Under the pieces are notes generated by a model. It was not told the DNA's origin. It searched no databases and saw only the letters and a list, made by a program, of their open reading frames with translations. Positions 50,857-62,540 of a DNA stretch of 64,000 nt are shown here, piece after piece. The stretch's first letter is position 1, and every line of letters starts with the position of its first letter. Source of the stretch: Rhodospirillaceae bacterium. GTDB lineage: Bacteria; Pseudomonadota; Alphaproteobacteria; TMED109. Where the stretch lies: positions 1 to 64,000 of the forward strand of contig CACMKJ010000002.1 in NCBI GenBank assembly GCA_902614225.1. The letters are read 5' to 3'. The translations under genes were made by a program, and so were the position numbers.

Positions 50857-52915
50857 TTACAATACTTTCTTCTTTTTTTGAAAATCTTTTTATGCAGTTT
50901 GCCATATTAATAGAAGCTCTTGTAATAGGGCATGATTGATAATAATTTTTAACTAAGAAACTACTTTTTAATGATTTAATTTTAGGTATGCTTTTATTTG
51001 ATTTTAGGCATTTTGCAGGAACAATTTCGTTAATAGAGGAAATTTCTGGATGGAGTTTAAATATTCTATCTAAGAGTTGCTGATGATTATTATATTTTAA
51101 CTTTATACCTAATTTATCTGCAAGTGCCCTAAATATTTTCCAACCATCAACAGCTAGCCCTTTATTTTGAATAATTTTTTTTGTGAACTGAGGTCTTCCT
51201 TCAATGTTTATGTATAGAGCTTTTTTCTCTGTAAATGCCGTAATAGGTAATATAACATCTGCTTTAGAGGCTAGTTTATCTCCATGATGCCCTACATAAA
51301 CTATTTTAGTAGATTCATTATCTATTTCTCCTATATCAAAATCATCAGCCTCTATTAAAAAAAGTAACTTTATTTCTTTTTCTAAAATTTTCTTCTTCAT
51401 TTGTTTTGCATTAATACCATTTTTAGTTGGAATAAAACCAACCTCAAGGCCACCAGCTCTTGAGGCATAAGGACTCAAAATATTAAATCCATTCCAATCT
51501 TCTTTAATTACATTACAACTGTCTGCAATTTTCTTAGTTATTACATGAATATTCTCACCTTCTTCAGTGCTTAAAATACTGTCTCCTAAAATTATCATTG
51601 GAAATTTAGAATTCTGAAAAAAATCTTTAATGGTATTGATAATATCTGCATTATTAAGAATAGCAATATCATTACCTAAATTTTCAACTTTATAAGTTAA
51701 ATCATTTGGAGCACAAATAGAAATAATCTCCAATTCTCCTGTAAGCCATCTTTTTCTAATTCTCGCATTCAATACAGTTGCCTCTCTTTTTGGATCACAA
51801 CCTACTATAAGTAATTTGTCAATTTTGTCTATCCCCGAAACTTTACTATTAAAGAGCCAATCAGACCTAGTTTCTATTTTAAAGTTTGATCCATTAAATC
51901 TACAATCAAGATTATAAACTCCTAATCCATTAAACATTTCTTTAGCAACAAACATAGTTTCTACATCTGATAATGAACCTGCAACTACTCCTATTTGATT
52001 ACTATTGTACTGTTTAAGTAAAAAAGATATTTTGTCTAAACTTGTTTCCCAATCTGTTGTAGTTAACTTATTTTCAATATTTCTAACAAAAGGTTTGTCA
52101 AGTCTTTGTATATTTAAACCATCATAAGAAAACCTTGACTTATCAGAAATCCATTCTTGATTTATGTTTTCATTAAACCTTGGCAAAACTCTTTTTATCT
52201 CTCCTTGAAATTCATCCACTACTATATTAGAACCTAAACCATCCGTAACATCAATTGTATCATGATGGTTTAACTCCCATGATCTTGCAGTAAATGCATA
52301 AGGCTTTGAGGTTAAAGCACCAACTGGACACAAGTCAATTATATTTCCTGAAAGCTCACTCGTTATTCCCTCCTCCACTACAGTAGCAATTTCCATACTC
52401 TCGCCTCTATTTATGGCTCCTAATTCATGTGTGCCTGCTACTTCATCAAGAAACCTCACACATCTGGTACAATGAATACATCTAGTCATTACTGTTTTAA
52501 CCAATGGGCCAAAATTTTTATCTTCAACTGCTCTTTTATTTTCTTCAAATCTACTATATGACTTTCCGTAGTAAAGTGATTGGTCTTGAAGATCACATTC
52601 ACCTCCTTGATCACAAATAGGGCAGTCTAATGGGTGATTAATTAAGAGAAATTCCATTACACCTTTTCTAGCTTTTTTTACTTTATCTGAATTTGTAACT
52701 ATTTTCATTCCTTCAGCAACTGGAAAAGCACATGAGGCAACCGGCTTAGCAGAGTTTTCTACTTCAACTAAACACATTCTACAATTACCAGCTATGGAAA
52801 GGCTTTCATGATAACAGAATCTAGGAATTTCTTCACCTGCTATTTCACATGCTTGCATAACTGTCGCACTATCTGGTACTAAAATTTCCTGTTCGTTTAC
52901 AAAAACTTTTTTCAT
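50849..52915 (-). CDS. nuoG: NADH-quinone oxidoreductase subunit G
   Basis: [42 protein letters not shown]. Confidence 0.96.
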   Translation of the reverse strand: MKKVFVNEQEILVPDSATVMQACEIAGEEIPRFCYHESLSIAGNCRMCLVEVENSAKPVASCAFPVAEGMKIVTNSDKVKKARKGVMEFLLINHPLDCPICDQGGECDLQDQSLYYGKSYSRFEENKRAVEDKNFGPLVKTVMTRCIHCTRCVRFLDEVAGTHELGAINRGESMEIATVVEEGITSELSGNIIDLCPVGALTSKPYAFTARSWELNHHDTIDVTDGLGSNIVVDEFQGEIKRVLPRFNENINQEWISDKSRFSYDGLNIQRLDKPFVRNIENKLTTTDWETSLDKISFLLKQYNSNQIGVVAGSLSDVETMFVAKEMFNGLGVYNLDCRFNGSNFKIETRSDWLFNSKVSGIDKIDKLLIVGCDPKREATVLNARIRKRWLTGELEIISICAPNDLTYKVENLGNDIAILNNADIINTIKDFFQNSKFPMIILGDSILSTEEGENIHVITKKIADSCNVIKEDWNGFNILSPYASRAGGLEVGFIPTKNGINAKQMKKKILEKEIKLLFLIEADDFDIGEIDNESTKIVYVGHHGDKLASKADVILPITAFTEKKALYINIEGRPQFTKKIIQNKGLAVDGWKIFRALADKLGIKLKYNNHQQLLDRIFKLHPEISSINEIVPAKCLKSNKSIPKIKSLKSSFLVKNYYQSCPITRASINMANCIKRFSKKEESIVNG

Positions 52916-54195
52916 TCAGCTGGTCTCTTTAGATTGCTAACTGATATTCTTTTTTCTATGTCTTTTCTATAGTGTCTAATTAAAGCTTGAACAGGCCATG
53001 CAGCGGCATCACCTAGAGCACAAATAGTATGATTTTCAACTTGTGAACAAATATCTTCTAATTTATCTATATCTTCAAAATCTGCTGCACCCTTACATAA
53101 TTTTCTCATTATTTTTAAAATCCATCCTGTTCCTTCCCTACATGGAGTACACTGACCACAACTTTCATGATTATAAAACCTAGAGAACCTTGTTATAGCT
53201 TCAATTAAATCAGTTGTCTTATCCATTACTATTACTGCTGCAGTTCCAAGTCCACTTTTTACAGCTTTTAGTGAGTCAAAATCCATTGCAAGATTATCAC
53301 ATAAGGACGCAGGAACTAAAGGAGTAGAAGAACCCCCTGGAACTACTGCTTTTAAGTTTTTCCAGCCCCCTAAAACTCCTCCACAATGTTTTTCAATAAG
53401 TTCTTTTAAATCAACCCCCATCTCCTCTTCCACTGTGCAAGGATTATTTACATGGCCTGATATACAAAAAAGTTTAGTGCCCGTATTATTTTCATTTCCT
53501 AAGCCAGCAAACCAGGATGCTCCTCTTTTTAAAATAGCTGGTACTACTGCTATAGTCTCAACATTTGAAACTGTAGTAGGACACCCATATAACCCAACAT
53601 TAGCTGGAAAAGGTGGTTTAAGTCTGGGTTGACCTTTCTTTCCTTCTAAACTCTCTATAAGTGCAGATTCTTCTCCACAAATGTAAGCTCCAGCTCCTCT
53701 ATGAACATAAATATCCAAGTCATGGCCAGATTTAAGTATATTTCTACCCAGTAATTTATTTGAATAACACTCATCAATGGCTCTTTGTAAATTTAAATAT
53801 TCATTGTAAAACTCACCTCTAATGTAAATGTATGCTGTATGTACATCCATAGCTACAGAAGCATACAAAATGCCTTCCAAGAGTTTAAAAGGTTCATTTC
53901 TAATAATTTCTCTATCTTTACAAGTACCAGGCTCACTCTCATCAGCATTAACTATTAAATAGTTTGGTTTATATTCACTTTTCGGTGGCATAAAGGACCA
54001 TTTCAATCCTGACGGAAAACCAGCACCACCCCTACCTCTCAGACCAGAGTCTTTTACTTGTTTAAGTATCCAATCTTTTCCTTTAACAATAATATCTTTT
54101 GCTTCAGACCAGTCGCCTAATGCAAAAGCTGTTTTTAAACCATTACCTTTTAAACCATATAAGTTATTAAAAATTCTATCTTTCTTATTGAGCAT
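52912..54195 (-). CDS. nuoF: NADH-quinone oxidoreductase subunit F
   Basis: [65 protein letters not shown]. Confidence 0.97.
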   Translation of the reverse strand: MLNKKDRIFNNLYGLKGNGLKTAFALGDWSEAKDIIVKGKDWILKQVKDSGLRGRGGAGFPSGLKWSFMPPKSEYKPNYLIVNADESEPGTCKDREIIRNEPFKLLEGILYASVAMDVHTAYIYIRGEFYNEYLNLQRAIDECYSNKLLGRNILKSGHDLDIYVHRGAGAYICGEESALIESLEGKKGQPRLKPPFPANVGLYGCPTTVSNVETIAVVPAILKRGASWFAGLGNENNTGTKLFCISGHVNNPCTVEEEMGVDLKELIEKHCGGVLGGWKNLKAVVPGGSSTPLVPASLCDNLAMDFDSLKAVKSGLGTAAVIVMDKTTDLIEAITRFSRFYNHESCGQCTPCREGTGWILKIMRKLCKGAADFEDIDKLEDICSQVENHTICALGDAAAWPVQALIRHYRKDIEKRISVSNLKRPAE

Positions 54196-54780
54196 TTAAT
54201 TATTTACTGAATCTATAGGTTCAGCACCCTTTCTTTTTTTAGTTTGAAGTCCAATACTAACTTCTTTACCTTCTCTTAATTTATTTAATATGTTTAGTAG
54301 ACTATCTTTATTCAATTCTTCATAATAATTATCATTAATTTGTATCATTGGAGCATTAACACAAGCTCCAAGACATTCAACCTCTTTTAATGTAAATAAG
54401 CCATCTTTTGTGGTTTGGTTGTTTTCTACATTTAGGTGTTTTTTACATAATTTTAATATGTCGTCACTACCCCTAAGCCAGCATGATGTGGTTGTGCATA
54501 TTTGAATGAAATTTTTTCCAATTGGCTTCAAATTAAACATAGAATAAAAAGACGCAACTTCATAAACTCTTATGTATGGAACATTAATTAGGGTACTAAT
54601 GTATCTCATTGCAGACTCAGTAATCCAACCACCTATTTGTCTCATTGCAAGATCTAATAAAGGCATGACAGCACTAGCTTTTTGCTCATCTGGATATTTA
54701 GCAAAAATTTTATCAACTTCCTCAAGATTTTTTTTCGTAAACTCAAACTTTTCTAAATTATTGTTATTATTACTTTTCAT
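54196..54780 (-). CDS. nuoE: NADH-quinone oxidoreductase subunit E
   Basis: EVASFYSMF, CTTTSCWLRGSD, ECLGACVNAPMIQIND. Confidence 0.95.
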   Translation of the reverse strand: MKSNNNNNLEKFEFTKKNLEEVDKIFAKYPDEQKASAVMPLLDLAMRQIGGWITESAMRYISTLINVPYIRVYEVASFYSMFNLKPIGKNFIQICTTTSCWLRGSDDILKLCKKHLNVENNQTTKDGLFTLKEVECLGACVNAPMIQINDNYYEELNKDSLLNILNKLREGKEVSIGLQTKKRKGAEPIDSVNN

Positions 54781-55959
54781 TTATCTATCAATTTCTCCAA
54801 AAACAACATCCATAGTTGCTATACAAGCGACTAGGTCAGCTAACTGATGACCTTTTGTCATAAAGTCTAGCCCCTGTAAATGTGCAAACCCAGGGGCTCT
54901 TATTTTACACCTGTAAGGCTTATTTGTACCATCTGAAACTAAATAAACACCAAATTCGCCTTTAGGTGCTTCTACTGCACGATATACACTACCCTCTGGC
55001 ACCCTTACACCTTCAGTATATAGTTTAAAATGACTTATTAAACTTTCCATAGAAGATTTCATAGTATTCCTTTTAGGAGGAGATATTCTAGGATTATCAT
55101 TGATTACTTCTCCTTTTGGCATTTTGTCCAAAACTTGATTTATTATTTTTAAACTTTGTTTCATCTCTTCCATTCTAATCAGGTATCTATCATAACAATC
55201 TCCATTTTTACCAACAGGAATATCAAAATCTACTTTATCATAAATGGCATAAGGTTCATGTTTTCTTAAGTCCCAAGCAACCCCTGACCCTCTTAACATC
55301 GGTCCAGTAAAACCCCAATCTAATGCTTCCTTTTTTGATACAACGCCTATATCAACAGTCCTTTGCTTGAAAATTCTATTCTCATCTAATAAACCCTCAA
55401 TATCGTTAATAATCTTATGGAATCCTTTGCTCCAGTTAGCTATGTCGTTTAAGGTTTGCTCGGGAATATCTTGATGGACACCACCAATTCTATAATAAGC
55501 TGCATGAAGCCTTGCTCCTGAAACTGCTTCATAAAAAGACATGAGTTTTTCTCTTTCCTCAAAAAGCCATAGAAATGGCGTAGTAGCTCCTAAATCTAAT
55601 CCTTGTGCTCCAATTTGCAGAGCATGATTAAGTATTCTAGTAATTTCATCGAATAACACTCTAATCCAGAGAGCTCTTTCAGGTAATTCTAATGCTAACA
55701 ATTGTTCAGCTGCTAATACAAAAGCATGCTCTTGCACCATTGGAGAAACATAATCTAGTCTATCAAAGTAAGGCATAGCCTGAAGATAGGTTTTATTTTC
55801 AATTAATTTCTCAGTTCCTCTATGGAGTAACCCTATATGAGGATCAGCTCTTTCAACTACCTCTCCATCCATTTCCAAGACTAATCTTAAGACACCATGC
55901 GCAGCAGGATGTTGAGGACCAAAATTTAAAGTTAGATTTTTTATTTGTTTTTCATTCAT
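54781..55959 (-). CDS. nuoD: NADH-quinone oxidoreductase subunit D
   Basis: [37 protein letters not shown]; start trimmed to MNEKQIKN. Confidence 0.97.
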   Translation of the reverse strand: MNEKQIKNLTLNFGPQHPAAHGVLRLVLEMDGEVVERADPHIGLLHRGTEKLIENKTYLQAMPYFDRLDYVSPMVQEHAFVLAAEQLLALELPERALWIRVLFDEITRILNHALQIGAQGLDLGATTPFLWLFEEREKLMSFYEAVSGARLHAAYYRIGGVHQDIPEQTLNDIANWSKGFHKIINDIEGLLDENRIFKQRTVDIGVVSKKEALDWGFTGPMLRGSGVAWDLRKHEPYAIYDKVDFDIPVGKNGDCYDRYLIRMEEMKQSLKIINQVLDKMPKGEVINDNPRISPPKRNTMKSSMESLISHFKLYTEGVRVPEGSVYRAVEAPKGEFGVYLVSDGTNKPYRCKIRAPGFAHLQGLDFMTKGHQLADLVACIATMDVVFGEIDR

Positions 55960-56563
55960 TATTATTATCCAGTTTTTCTCCTTTCCAAGGACTTTCAAAC
56001 TCAAACTCTCTAAATGATTGAGTAAGTTTTATAGGCTCATAAACTACTTTTTTTTCATTTAAGTCGTATTTAACCTCTACATTCCCAGAGAGAGGAAAAT
56101 CTTTTCTAAGAGGATGCCCAATAAAACCGTAATCAGTTAATAATCTTCTTAAATCTGGATGATTATTAAAAGCTATTCCAAATAGGTCCCAGACTTCTCT
56201 TTCATACCAGTTAGCAGCAGGAAATAAGTTGGTAATGCTATCAACACTAGCATTTTCGTTGATGAAAAATTTAATAATAATTCTAAAATTAAATTCTATC
56301 GAAAGTAAGATATAAATCATTTCAAATCTATTTTCTTTATTAGGATAATCTACAGCTGTTAAATCAATAAATTGGTTTAACTTTAACTTTTCATTTTCTT
56401 TAAGTATTTTAACAACTTTTATTAACATAAATTGATTTATATTTAGTAAGTATAGTCCATTTTTAAGTTCTAAATTATAATCATTCTCATCTACCACAGT
56501 GTCTAAAACATCAGATATAATTTTTAAAGTATTGTTTTTATTACTTTTTATTAAACTTACCAA
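55952..56563 (-). CDS. nuoC: NADH-quinone oxidoreductase subunit C
   Basis: [39 protein letters not shown]. Confidence 0.96.
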   Translation of the reverse strand: MVSLIKSNKNNTLKIISDVLDTVVDENDYNLELKNGLYLLNINQFMLIKVVKILKENEKLKLNQFIDLTAVDYPNKENRFEMIYILLSIEFNFRIIIKFFINENASVDSITNLFPAANWYEREVWDLFGIAFNNHPDLRRLLTDYGFIGHPLRKDFPLSGNVEVKYDLNEKKVVYEPIKLTQSFREFEFESPWKGEKLDNNNE

Positions 56564-56583
56564 TTTTTTCTCTCTAAAAGAAC

Positions 56584-57117
56584 TTATATAGAATTTCTGC
56601 CTTCTCTTTTAATTTTTTTTTGTAACTGCAAAACTCCATAAAGCAAAGCTTCGGCAGAAGGAGGACAACCAGGAACGTAAATATCTACAGGGATGATTCT
56701 ATCGCAACCTCTAACTACAGAATAAGAATAATGATAATAACCTCCTCCATTAGCACAACTCCCCATTGAAATTACCCATCTGGGTTCTGGCATTTGATCA
56801 TAAACCTTTCTTAAAGCCGGCGCCATTTTATTAGTTAAAGTGCCAGCCACTATCATTACATCAGATTGTCTTGGGCTTGGCCTAAATACAACACCAAATC
56901 TATCCAAATCATATCTTGACGCGCCGGTTTGCATCATTTCAACAGCACAACAAGCCAATCCAAATGACATAGGCCATAATGATCCCGCTCTTGCCCAACT
57001 TAGCAAATCATTAAACTTTGCTAGAACAAATCCTTTATTATTTGCTTTATCTGCATTAAAGATATTTTCATTATAAAAATTTTCTTTTATTCCCAATCTA
57101 AAGCTCCTTTTTTCCAT
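56584..57117 (-). CDS. nuoB: NADH-quinone oxidoreductase subunit B
   Basis: [63 protein letters not shown]. Confidence 0.97.
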   Translation of the reverse strand: MEKRSFRLGIKENFYNENIFNADKANNKGFVLAKFNDLLSWARAGSLWPMSFGLACCAVEMMQTGASRYDLDRFGVVFRPSPRQSDVMIVAGTLTNKMAPALRKVYDQMPEPRWVISMGSCANGGGYYHYSYSVVRGCDRIIPVDIYVPGCPPSAEALLYGVLQLQKKIKREGRNSI

Positions 57118-57446
57118 TCATAAATGAAACCAACGGTTAAAATTAACAAAAATATCATCATGGATAAATAACCTACCATTCCAATTAATGATAGTGAAAT
57201 GGCCCATGGAAACAAAAATGCTACTTCTAAATCAAATATTATGAACAATATAGCTACTAGATAAAATCTAACATCAAATTTTACTCTTGCATCTTCAAAT
57301 GGCTCAAAGCCACATTCATAAGCTGATAATTTTTCTTTATCTGGTTTATTAGGACCCACTATTCCTGAAAGCAATGCAAATCCTAGAGACATAGAAAAAG
57401 CAATGACTATAAAAATAAATATAGGTAAATATTCTGAATAATTCAT
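57087..57446 (-). CDS. nuoA: NADH-quinone oxidoreductase subunit A
   Basis: PYECG-like [41 protein letters not shown]. Confidence 0.97.
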   Translation of the reverse strand: MNYSEYLPIFIFIVIAFSMSLGFALLSGIVGPNKPDKEKLSAYECGFEPFEDARVKFDVRFYLVAILFIIFDLEVAFLFPWAISLSLIGMVGYLSMMIFLLILTVGFIYEWKKGALDWE

Positions 57447-57527
57447 TTATGTTTCCGCTATAATCTATATATAGAGTAATTTCATAAAGTTGTAACCTAA
57501 ATTTTAATAAATTAGAAGAAAAACAAC

Positions 57528-58229
57528 TTAATCAAAAAATTCTTTTAATTCACTAAAATCTTCTATAACCATATCATACTTACCATCTATGGAAATTTTG
57601 GTATCAGGACCCCATTCATGTAATCTTTTTACAAAAACTGTATTAAAACCTGCTTTTTGTGCTGCATTGAGATCAAAACTATGACAAGCAACCATCACGC
57701 ATTCTTCAGGTTTTAATTGCAACATTTTAGCTGTTTTTAAATAAGCATTAACATTTGGTTTATAAACTTCTAATGTTTCACAGGACAAAATTAAATCCCA
57801 GCTTATTTTGTTAGCTTTAGAATTTAAAAAAACTAACCTATTACTTAACAAAGTAAAAGATACACATATAAATTTTTTTCTTAATTCTTCAAAAGGAATT
57901 AAGAAATCTCTCCAAACTTTTAAGTTTGTCGGTACTTCATAAGTTAAAAATTTTATATCTTCTTGATCTAATTTAATCTTTTTTTCATTTAAAATTTGCT
58001 CTAAAGCAATTTTATGGGCAGTATCAAAATTAACTAATTCTTTACCCTCTTGCCTTGTAATAATTTCCAAAGACTTTTTTCTAAATAAATTGGCCATCTC
58101 ATCACTTTTAAAACCATTTTTTTCATAAAAATTTAGTTTTTCAAATCCTTGTTTGAAACCTGTGTGCCAATCAAGAACTGTGCCTCCAGTATCGAATGTA
58201 AAAGCCTTAATTTGTTTAGGATCAAACAT
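57528..58229 (-). CDS. HAD-superfamily hydrolase, haloacid dehalogenase type II-like
   Basis: FTFDTGGTVLDWH nucleophile loop, TLLSN, MVACHSFDLNAAQKAGFNTVFV. Confidence 0.8.
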   Translation of the reverse strand: MFDPKQIKAFTFDTGGTVLDWHTGFKQGFEKLNFYEKNGFKSDEMANLFRKKSLEIITRQEGKELVNFDTAHKIALEQILNEKKIKLDQEDIKFLTYEVPTNLKVWRDFLIPFEELRKKFICVSFTLLSNRLVFLNSKANKISWDLILSCETLEVYKPNVNAYLKTAKMLQLKPEECVMVACHSFDLNAAQKAGFNTVFVKRLHEWGPDTKISIDGKYDMVIEDFSELKEFFD

Positions 58230-58337
58230 ATTTTATGGTTAACAGAATAAATTAAAACCGTAAAGCAATTAATCTTTACTAAATACTATTATAACCTTAA
58301 TATATAAATATGTAACTAGTCGTATTAAGGAGATATA

Positions 58338-59900
58338 ATGTATATAACGCAGGCTTTGAAAAGAAATGTGCAACTTTTTCCAAACAAGACATCCACTGCC
58401 TATTTAGATAGAAGTTTTACTTGGAAAGAAAGCTTAGAAAGAATATCAAAAATAGCTTATAGCATAAGAAAATTTGATGTTTCTGAGGGTGATAGAGTCG
58501 CAATATTAGCACATAATAGTGATAGATACTTTGAATTTTTATACTCAGTATCTTGGGCAGGAGCGGTATTCGTTCCAATTAATACCAGACTAGCACCACC
58601 AGAAATAGAGTTTTGGATAAATGACAGTGAGAGCAAACTATTGTTTGTAGACAAAAATTTTGCAGAAATAGTAATTAATCTCAAAAAAGAGAATAAGATA
58701 TCAAGTGTTAAAAATATAGTGTATTTATCTGATGATACTTGTCCAGATAATATGATTAACTATGAAGATTTAATTACTAGTGAAACCATAGAGGATGCTC
58801 TGAGAGGCTATGATGATTTAGCTGGTTTGTTTTATACAGGCGGTACAACTGGCCGTTCTAAAGGAGTAATGCTTTCTCATACTAACATGGTAGTAGATGC
58901 ATTAAACTGCGCTCTTATGGGTAATATGAATGAAAATGCTAAATGGTTGCACGCTGCTCCTATGTTTCATATTGCTGACTGTGCTGGTCTTTTTGGGATT
59001 AGTCAAGTTGGAGGTAGTCATTATTTTATTCCTGGATTTATACCAAAATTATTTTTTGAAGCAGTCAATAAGTTTAAAATAACAGAAACTATTCTTGTTC
59101 CCACTATGGTTAATATGGCAGTTAATGACCCAGAAATTTCCGATTATGATTTAAGTAGTTTAAAAAAAATAATGTATGGGGCTTCACCTATGCCTGAACC
59201 GGTAATAGTAAAAGCAATGGAAATACTTCCCAATTGTACTTTTTATCATGCATATGGGCAAACTGAATGTGCTCCCCTTCTAACTTGTTCAGGCCCAGAA
59301 ACTCATGTTTTTGAAGGTCCATTAGCATATAAATTCAAATCATGTGGTAAAGCCGTAGCAGGAGTTGAACTAAAAATAGCAGACGAAAATGGCAAGGAGG
59401 TTCCTAGAGGTGAAGTAGGCGAAATATACGCAAGAGGTCCAAATATAATGTTAGGTTATTGGAGACAAAAAGAATTAACAGAAAAAGCAATAGTAAATGG
59501 TTGGATGAAGACTGGTGATGGAGCAAAAATGGATGAATCTGGCTATGTATTCATAGTTGATAGAGTAAAGGACATGATTATATCTGGTGGAGAAAATATT
59601 TATTCTACAGAAGTTGAGAATACAATTTATCAATTAAAAAATGTTTTAGAATGCGCAGTTATTGGAATTCCTGATGAAAAATGGGGAGAGGCCGTTCATG
59701 CAATCATTAGATTAAAAGAAAACACATCTATTGATGAAAATGAAGTAATGGAGCATTGCCATAAAAATATTGCTGGTTTTAAATGTCCAAAATCTGTTTC
59801 GTTTAGAGAAGACCCTATGCCTGTATCAGGGGCTGGAAAAATTTTAAAAACAGAATTAAGAAAACCATTTTGGAAAGACTCAGATAAACAAGTAAACTAA
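58338..59900 (+). CDS. AMP-dependent acyl-CoA synthetase/ligase
   Basis: YTGGTTGRSKGVMLSH, YGQTECAP, GWMKTGDGAKMDESGYVFIVDRVKDMIISGGENIYS, GKILKTELR. Confidence 0.93.
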   Translation: MYITQALKRNVQLFPNKTSTAYLDRSFTWKESLERISKIAYSIRKFDVSEGDRVAILAHNSDRYFEFLYSVSWAGAVFVPINTRLAPPEIEFWINDSESKLLFVDKNFAEIVINLKKENKISSVKNIVYLSDDTCPDNMINYEDLITSETIEDALRGYDDLAGLFYTGGTTGRSKGVMLSHTNMVVDALNCALMGNMNENAKWLHAAPMFHIADCAGLFGISQVGGSHYFIPGFIPKLFFEAVNKFKITETILVPTMVNMAVNDPEISDYDLSSLKKIMYGASPMPEPVIVKAMEILPNCTFYHAYGQTECAPLLTCSGPETHVFEGPLAYKFKSCGKAVAGVELKIADENGKEVPRGEVGEIYARGPNIMLGYWRQKELTEKAIVNGWMKTGDGAKMDESGYVFIVDRVKDMIISGGENIYSTEVENTIYQLKNVLECAVIGIPDEKWGEAVHAIIRLKENTSIDENEVMEHCHKNIAGFKCPKSVSFREDPMPVSGAGKILKTELRKPFWKDSDKQVN

Positions 59901-59908
59901 TTACTTTA

Positions 59909-59942
59909 ATTAATAGTTTAGCTAAAACACTCAACTATTAAT
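59909..59942. terminator. 10-bp perfect inverted repeat between convergent genes
   Basis: ATTAATAGTT-(14 nt)-AACTATTAAT between the acyl-CoA ligase and SDR stop codons; no strong T-run. Confidence 0.4.
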
Positions 59943-59970
59943 AAGCTATAATTATTATTTGATTTTTAAG

Positions 59971-60774
59971 TTAATCATTAGTCAAATCGTGACCTGCTGA
60001 TGCAACTAAACCACCATCACATGTAATTGTTTCACCTACAGTATATTGTCCTGCTCTAGAAGCTAAAAATATTGCAAGCCCTGCTATATCTTCAGGCATA
60101 CCTACTCTTCCGCTTGGATTCTTTTTAGATATAACACTATAATCATGTTCAACAGCACTTCCTAACATTTTGCTAGGAAAAGGTCCAGGAGCAATAGCAT
60201 TACATATTATGTTATCTTTAATTAATTTAGCAGCTAATACTGAAGTTAGCTTATGTACAGCTGACTTTGCTATACTATAAGAATAATTTTCATAGTATGG
60301 TGTATTAATTCCATCGATTGATCCTATATTAATAATTCTAGCCGGATTATCAGAAGTAGTATTTTTTTTCAATAAATCTAAAAATTTTTGTATCATAAAA
60401 AATATAGATTTTACATTTAAATCCATTACTTTGTCCCAACCGTCCTCACTAAACTTATGCAAGGGTTCACCCCAAACAGCTCCAGCATTATTAATTAATA
60501 TATCTAAATTATTATTGTATTTATCAAAATTAGTAAATAGTTTATTTATACCATTTAAGTCTGAAATATCAGCAGGAATTGATATGCATTCAGATTCATA
60601 TTTTTCTGATAATCGCTTTGCTGTTGCATCACAGTCTTTTATTTTTCTTGAGCTAATATAAACTTTAGCTCCATTTGCTAAGAAGCCACTCGCAATCATT
60701 TCTCCTATTCCTCTTGATCCACCAGTAATTAAAACCACCTTATCTTTAACACCAAATAAATTATTAATATTCAT
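59971..60774 (-). CDS. SDR-family oxidoreductase
   Basis: LITGGSRGIGEMIA, NNAGAVWGEP, S..YSIAK catalytic motif, YTVGETITCDGG. Confidence 0.88.
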   Translation of the reverse strand: MNINNLFGVKDKVVLITGGSRGIGEMIASGFLANGAKVYISSRKIKDCDATAKRLSEKYESECISIPADISDLNGINKLFTNFDKYNNNLDILINNAGAVWGEPLHKFSEDGWDKVMDLNVKSIFFMIQKFLDLLKKNTTSDNPARIINIGSIDGINTPYYENYSYSIAKSAVHKLTSVLAAKLIKDNIICNAIAPGPFPSKMLGSAVEHDYSVISKKNPSGRVGMPEDIAGLAIFLASRAGQYTVGETITCDGGLVASAGHDLTND

Positions 60775-60832
60775 AGTAATCTCCTGTTAAAATTATAATA
60801 TAGTTTATATAAAATACTATTAATAATAACTA

Positions 60833-61837
60833 ATGAAAAAAATGTATTACAATAATTACATATGCCAAAAACTTGGTAAAATAGAAAAACTCAAGATCAA
60901 AAAAAGTAAGAGTACAGAATTAAAAAAAAATGAGGTGAGATTAAAGGTCTTAGCAATTGGTTTAAATTATGTAGATACATTAATGATTAAAGGAGACTAT
61001 CAGTATAAAAATAAATTACCATTCGTGCCTGGAACAGAGGCTTGTGGAATTATAGTTGAAGAAAATTGCAACAACATAAAACTATTAAATAGGAAGGCTA
61101 TTATTTTTTCTAAAAGCGGATGTTTTAGCGAAGAAGCTATAATTAATAAATCACAATTAGTTTTATTAGAAAAAAATTTTTCCAGTATAGATGGAGCTTC
61201 TTTTTTTTCTTCAGCACTAACTGCCTATGTGACGTTATTAGAAAAAGCTAAAATAAAAAAAAATAATTTTATATTAATAACTGGTGCTTCAGGAGGTGTA
61301 GGACAAGCTTGTGTTAAACTTGCTTTGCACCTAAAAGCTAAAGTAATTTGTATAGTAAGCAATAAAAAAAAAGCAGCCTTACTAAAAGAGTTAGGAGTAG
61401 AAAAAATTATTTTTATCAATAATGATATTAAAAAAGAAGTAATGGAATTTACTAATAATGAGGGAACAAATATTATTTTAGATATTAATGGATTATTAAA
61501 GGAAAAAAATATTTTAGGAAGCTTAAGTTGGAATGGAAAATATCTAATAGTTGGCTTTACTAATAATAATATAACTACTATTAAAACTAATTATATATTA
61601 ATTAAAAGCATTCAAATATTTGGAGTAAGAGCAGGTGAGTTTTTAAGACGTTGCTCTATCACAAAGAAAAAGAAAGTTATAAGAGATATATTTTCTTTGT
61701 ATAGAAAAGGAGTTTTTAAAGTAGAAAGATATAAAATTAAACCTTTTAATAAATTAATTTATGAACTAACAAAAATTAGAGATCGCAAATCTATAGGAAA
61801 AATTATTATTAAAACTAAATATTTAGATAATGTATAA
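60833..61837 (+). CDS. MDR-family zinc-independent NADPH:quinone oxidoreductase-like protein
   Basis: LNYVDTLMIKGDYQYKNKLPFVPGTEACGII, ITGASGGVGQACVKLA; overlaps queC start. Confidence 0.85.
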   Translation: MKKMYYNNYICQKLGKIEKLKIKKSKSTELKKNEVRLKVLAIGLNYVDTLMIKGDYQYKNKLPFVPGTEACGIIVEENCNNIKLLNRKAIIFSKSGCFSEEAIINKSQLVLLEKNFSSIDGASFFSSALTAYVTLLEKAKIKKNNFILITGASGGVGQACVKLALHLKAKVICIVSNKKKAALLKELGVEKIIFINNDIKKEVMEFTNNEGTNIILDINGLLKEKNILGSLSWNGKYLIVGFTNNNITTIKTNYILIKSIQIFGVRAGEFLRRCSITKKKKVIRDIFSLYRKGVFKVERYKIKPFNKLIYELTKIRDRKSIGKIIIKTKYLDNV

Positions 61838-62540
61838 TATGGATAAAGTACTTTTAATGTTTTCAGGGGGTCAAGATAGCACAACTGTGTTAGGGTGGTG
61901 TTTAAACAAATTTAAGGAAGTACATTTGATAACTTTTGATTATGGTCAAAAGCATCGAATAGAAATTACTTCAGCAAAATCAATTATAAAAAAATTAAAT
62001 AAAAGTTTTACTAAATGGAATAATAAAATTAAAAGCTCCTACACCTATAAAATCAATAATATAAAAGATTTTAATAAAAATTCCCTCACATCTAATATAA
62101 AAATTAAAGAAGGAAAAGGTTTACCTAACACATTTGTACCAGGCAGAAATATTTTATTTTATTCCTTAAGTGCAGCCTATGCTTATGATAAGAAAATAAA
62201 ACACATAGTTTCAGGTGTATGTCAGACTGATTATTCTGGTTATCCAGATTGTAGGAATGATACAATTAAATCATTAGAAAAATCTATTAACTTAGGAATG
62301 GAAAAAAGCTATAAATTTCATACACCACTAATGTGGAAAGATAAATCTGATATTTGGAAAATGGCAAAAGAAATAGGAGGAAAAGATTATTTAAATTTTA
62401 TTATAAAAAATACACATACCTGTTATGAAGGAGATAGAAAAACTTTTCATGCCTGGGGTTATGGATGTAATAAATGTCCGGCATGCTTACTAAGGTCAAA
62501 GGGCTGGAAGAAATTTGTAAAAAATGATCAAAGCAAATAA
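61830..62540 (+). CDS. queC: 7-cyano-7-deazaguanine synthase
   Basis: LLMFSGGQDSTTVLGW, FDYGQKHRIEI, VPGRN, C-terminal C..C.AC zinc site (GCNKCPACLLR); probable start ATG 61839. Confidence 0.94.
   Translation: MYNMDKVLLMFSGGQDSTTVLGWCLNKFKEVHLITFDYGQKHRIEITSAKSIIKKLNKSFTKWNNKIKSSYTYKINNIKDFNKNSLTSNIKIKEGKGLPNTFVPGRNILFYSLSAAYAYDKKIKHIVSGVCQTDYSGYPDCRNDTIKSLEKSINLGMEKSYKFHTPLMWKDKSDIWKMAKEIGGKDYLNFIIKNTHTCYEGDRKTFHAWGYGCNKCPACLLRSKGWKKFVKNDQSK

Noticed and set aside
60775-61838. Possible preQ1 riboswitch upstream of the que cluster
   Set aside because: The que genes follow directly from the MDR gene with no leader; no preQ1-like structure was recognised in the 58-bp gap before it.
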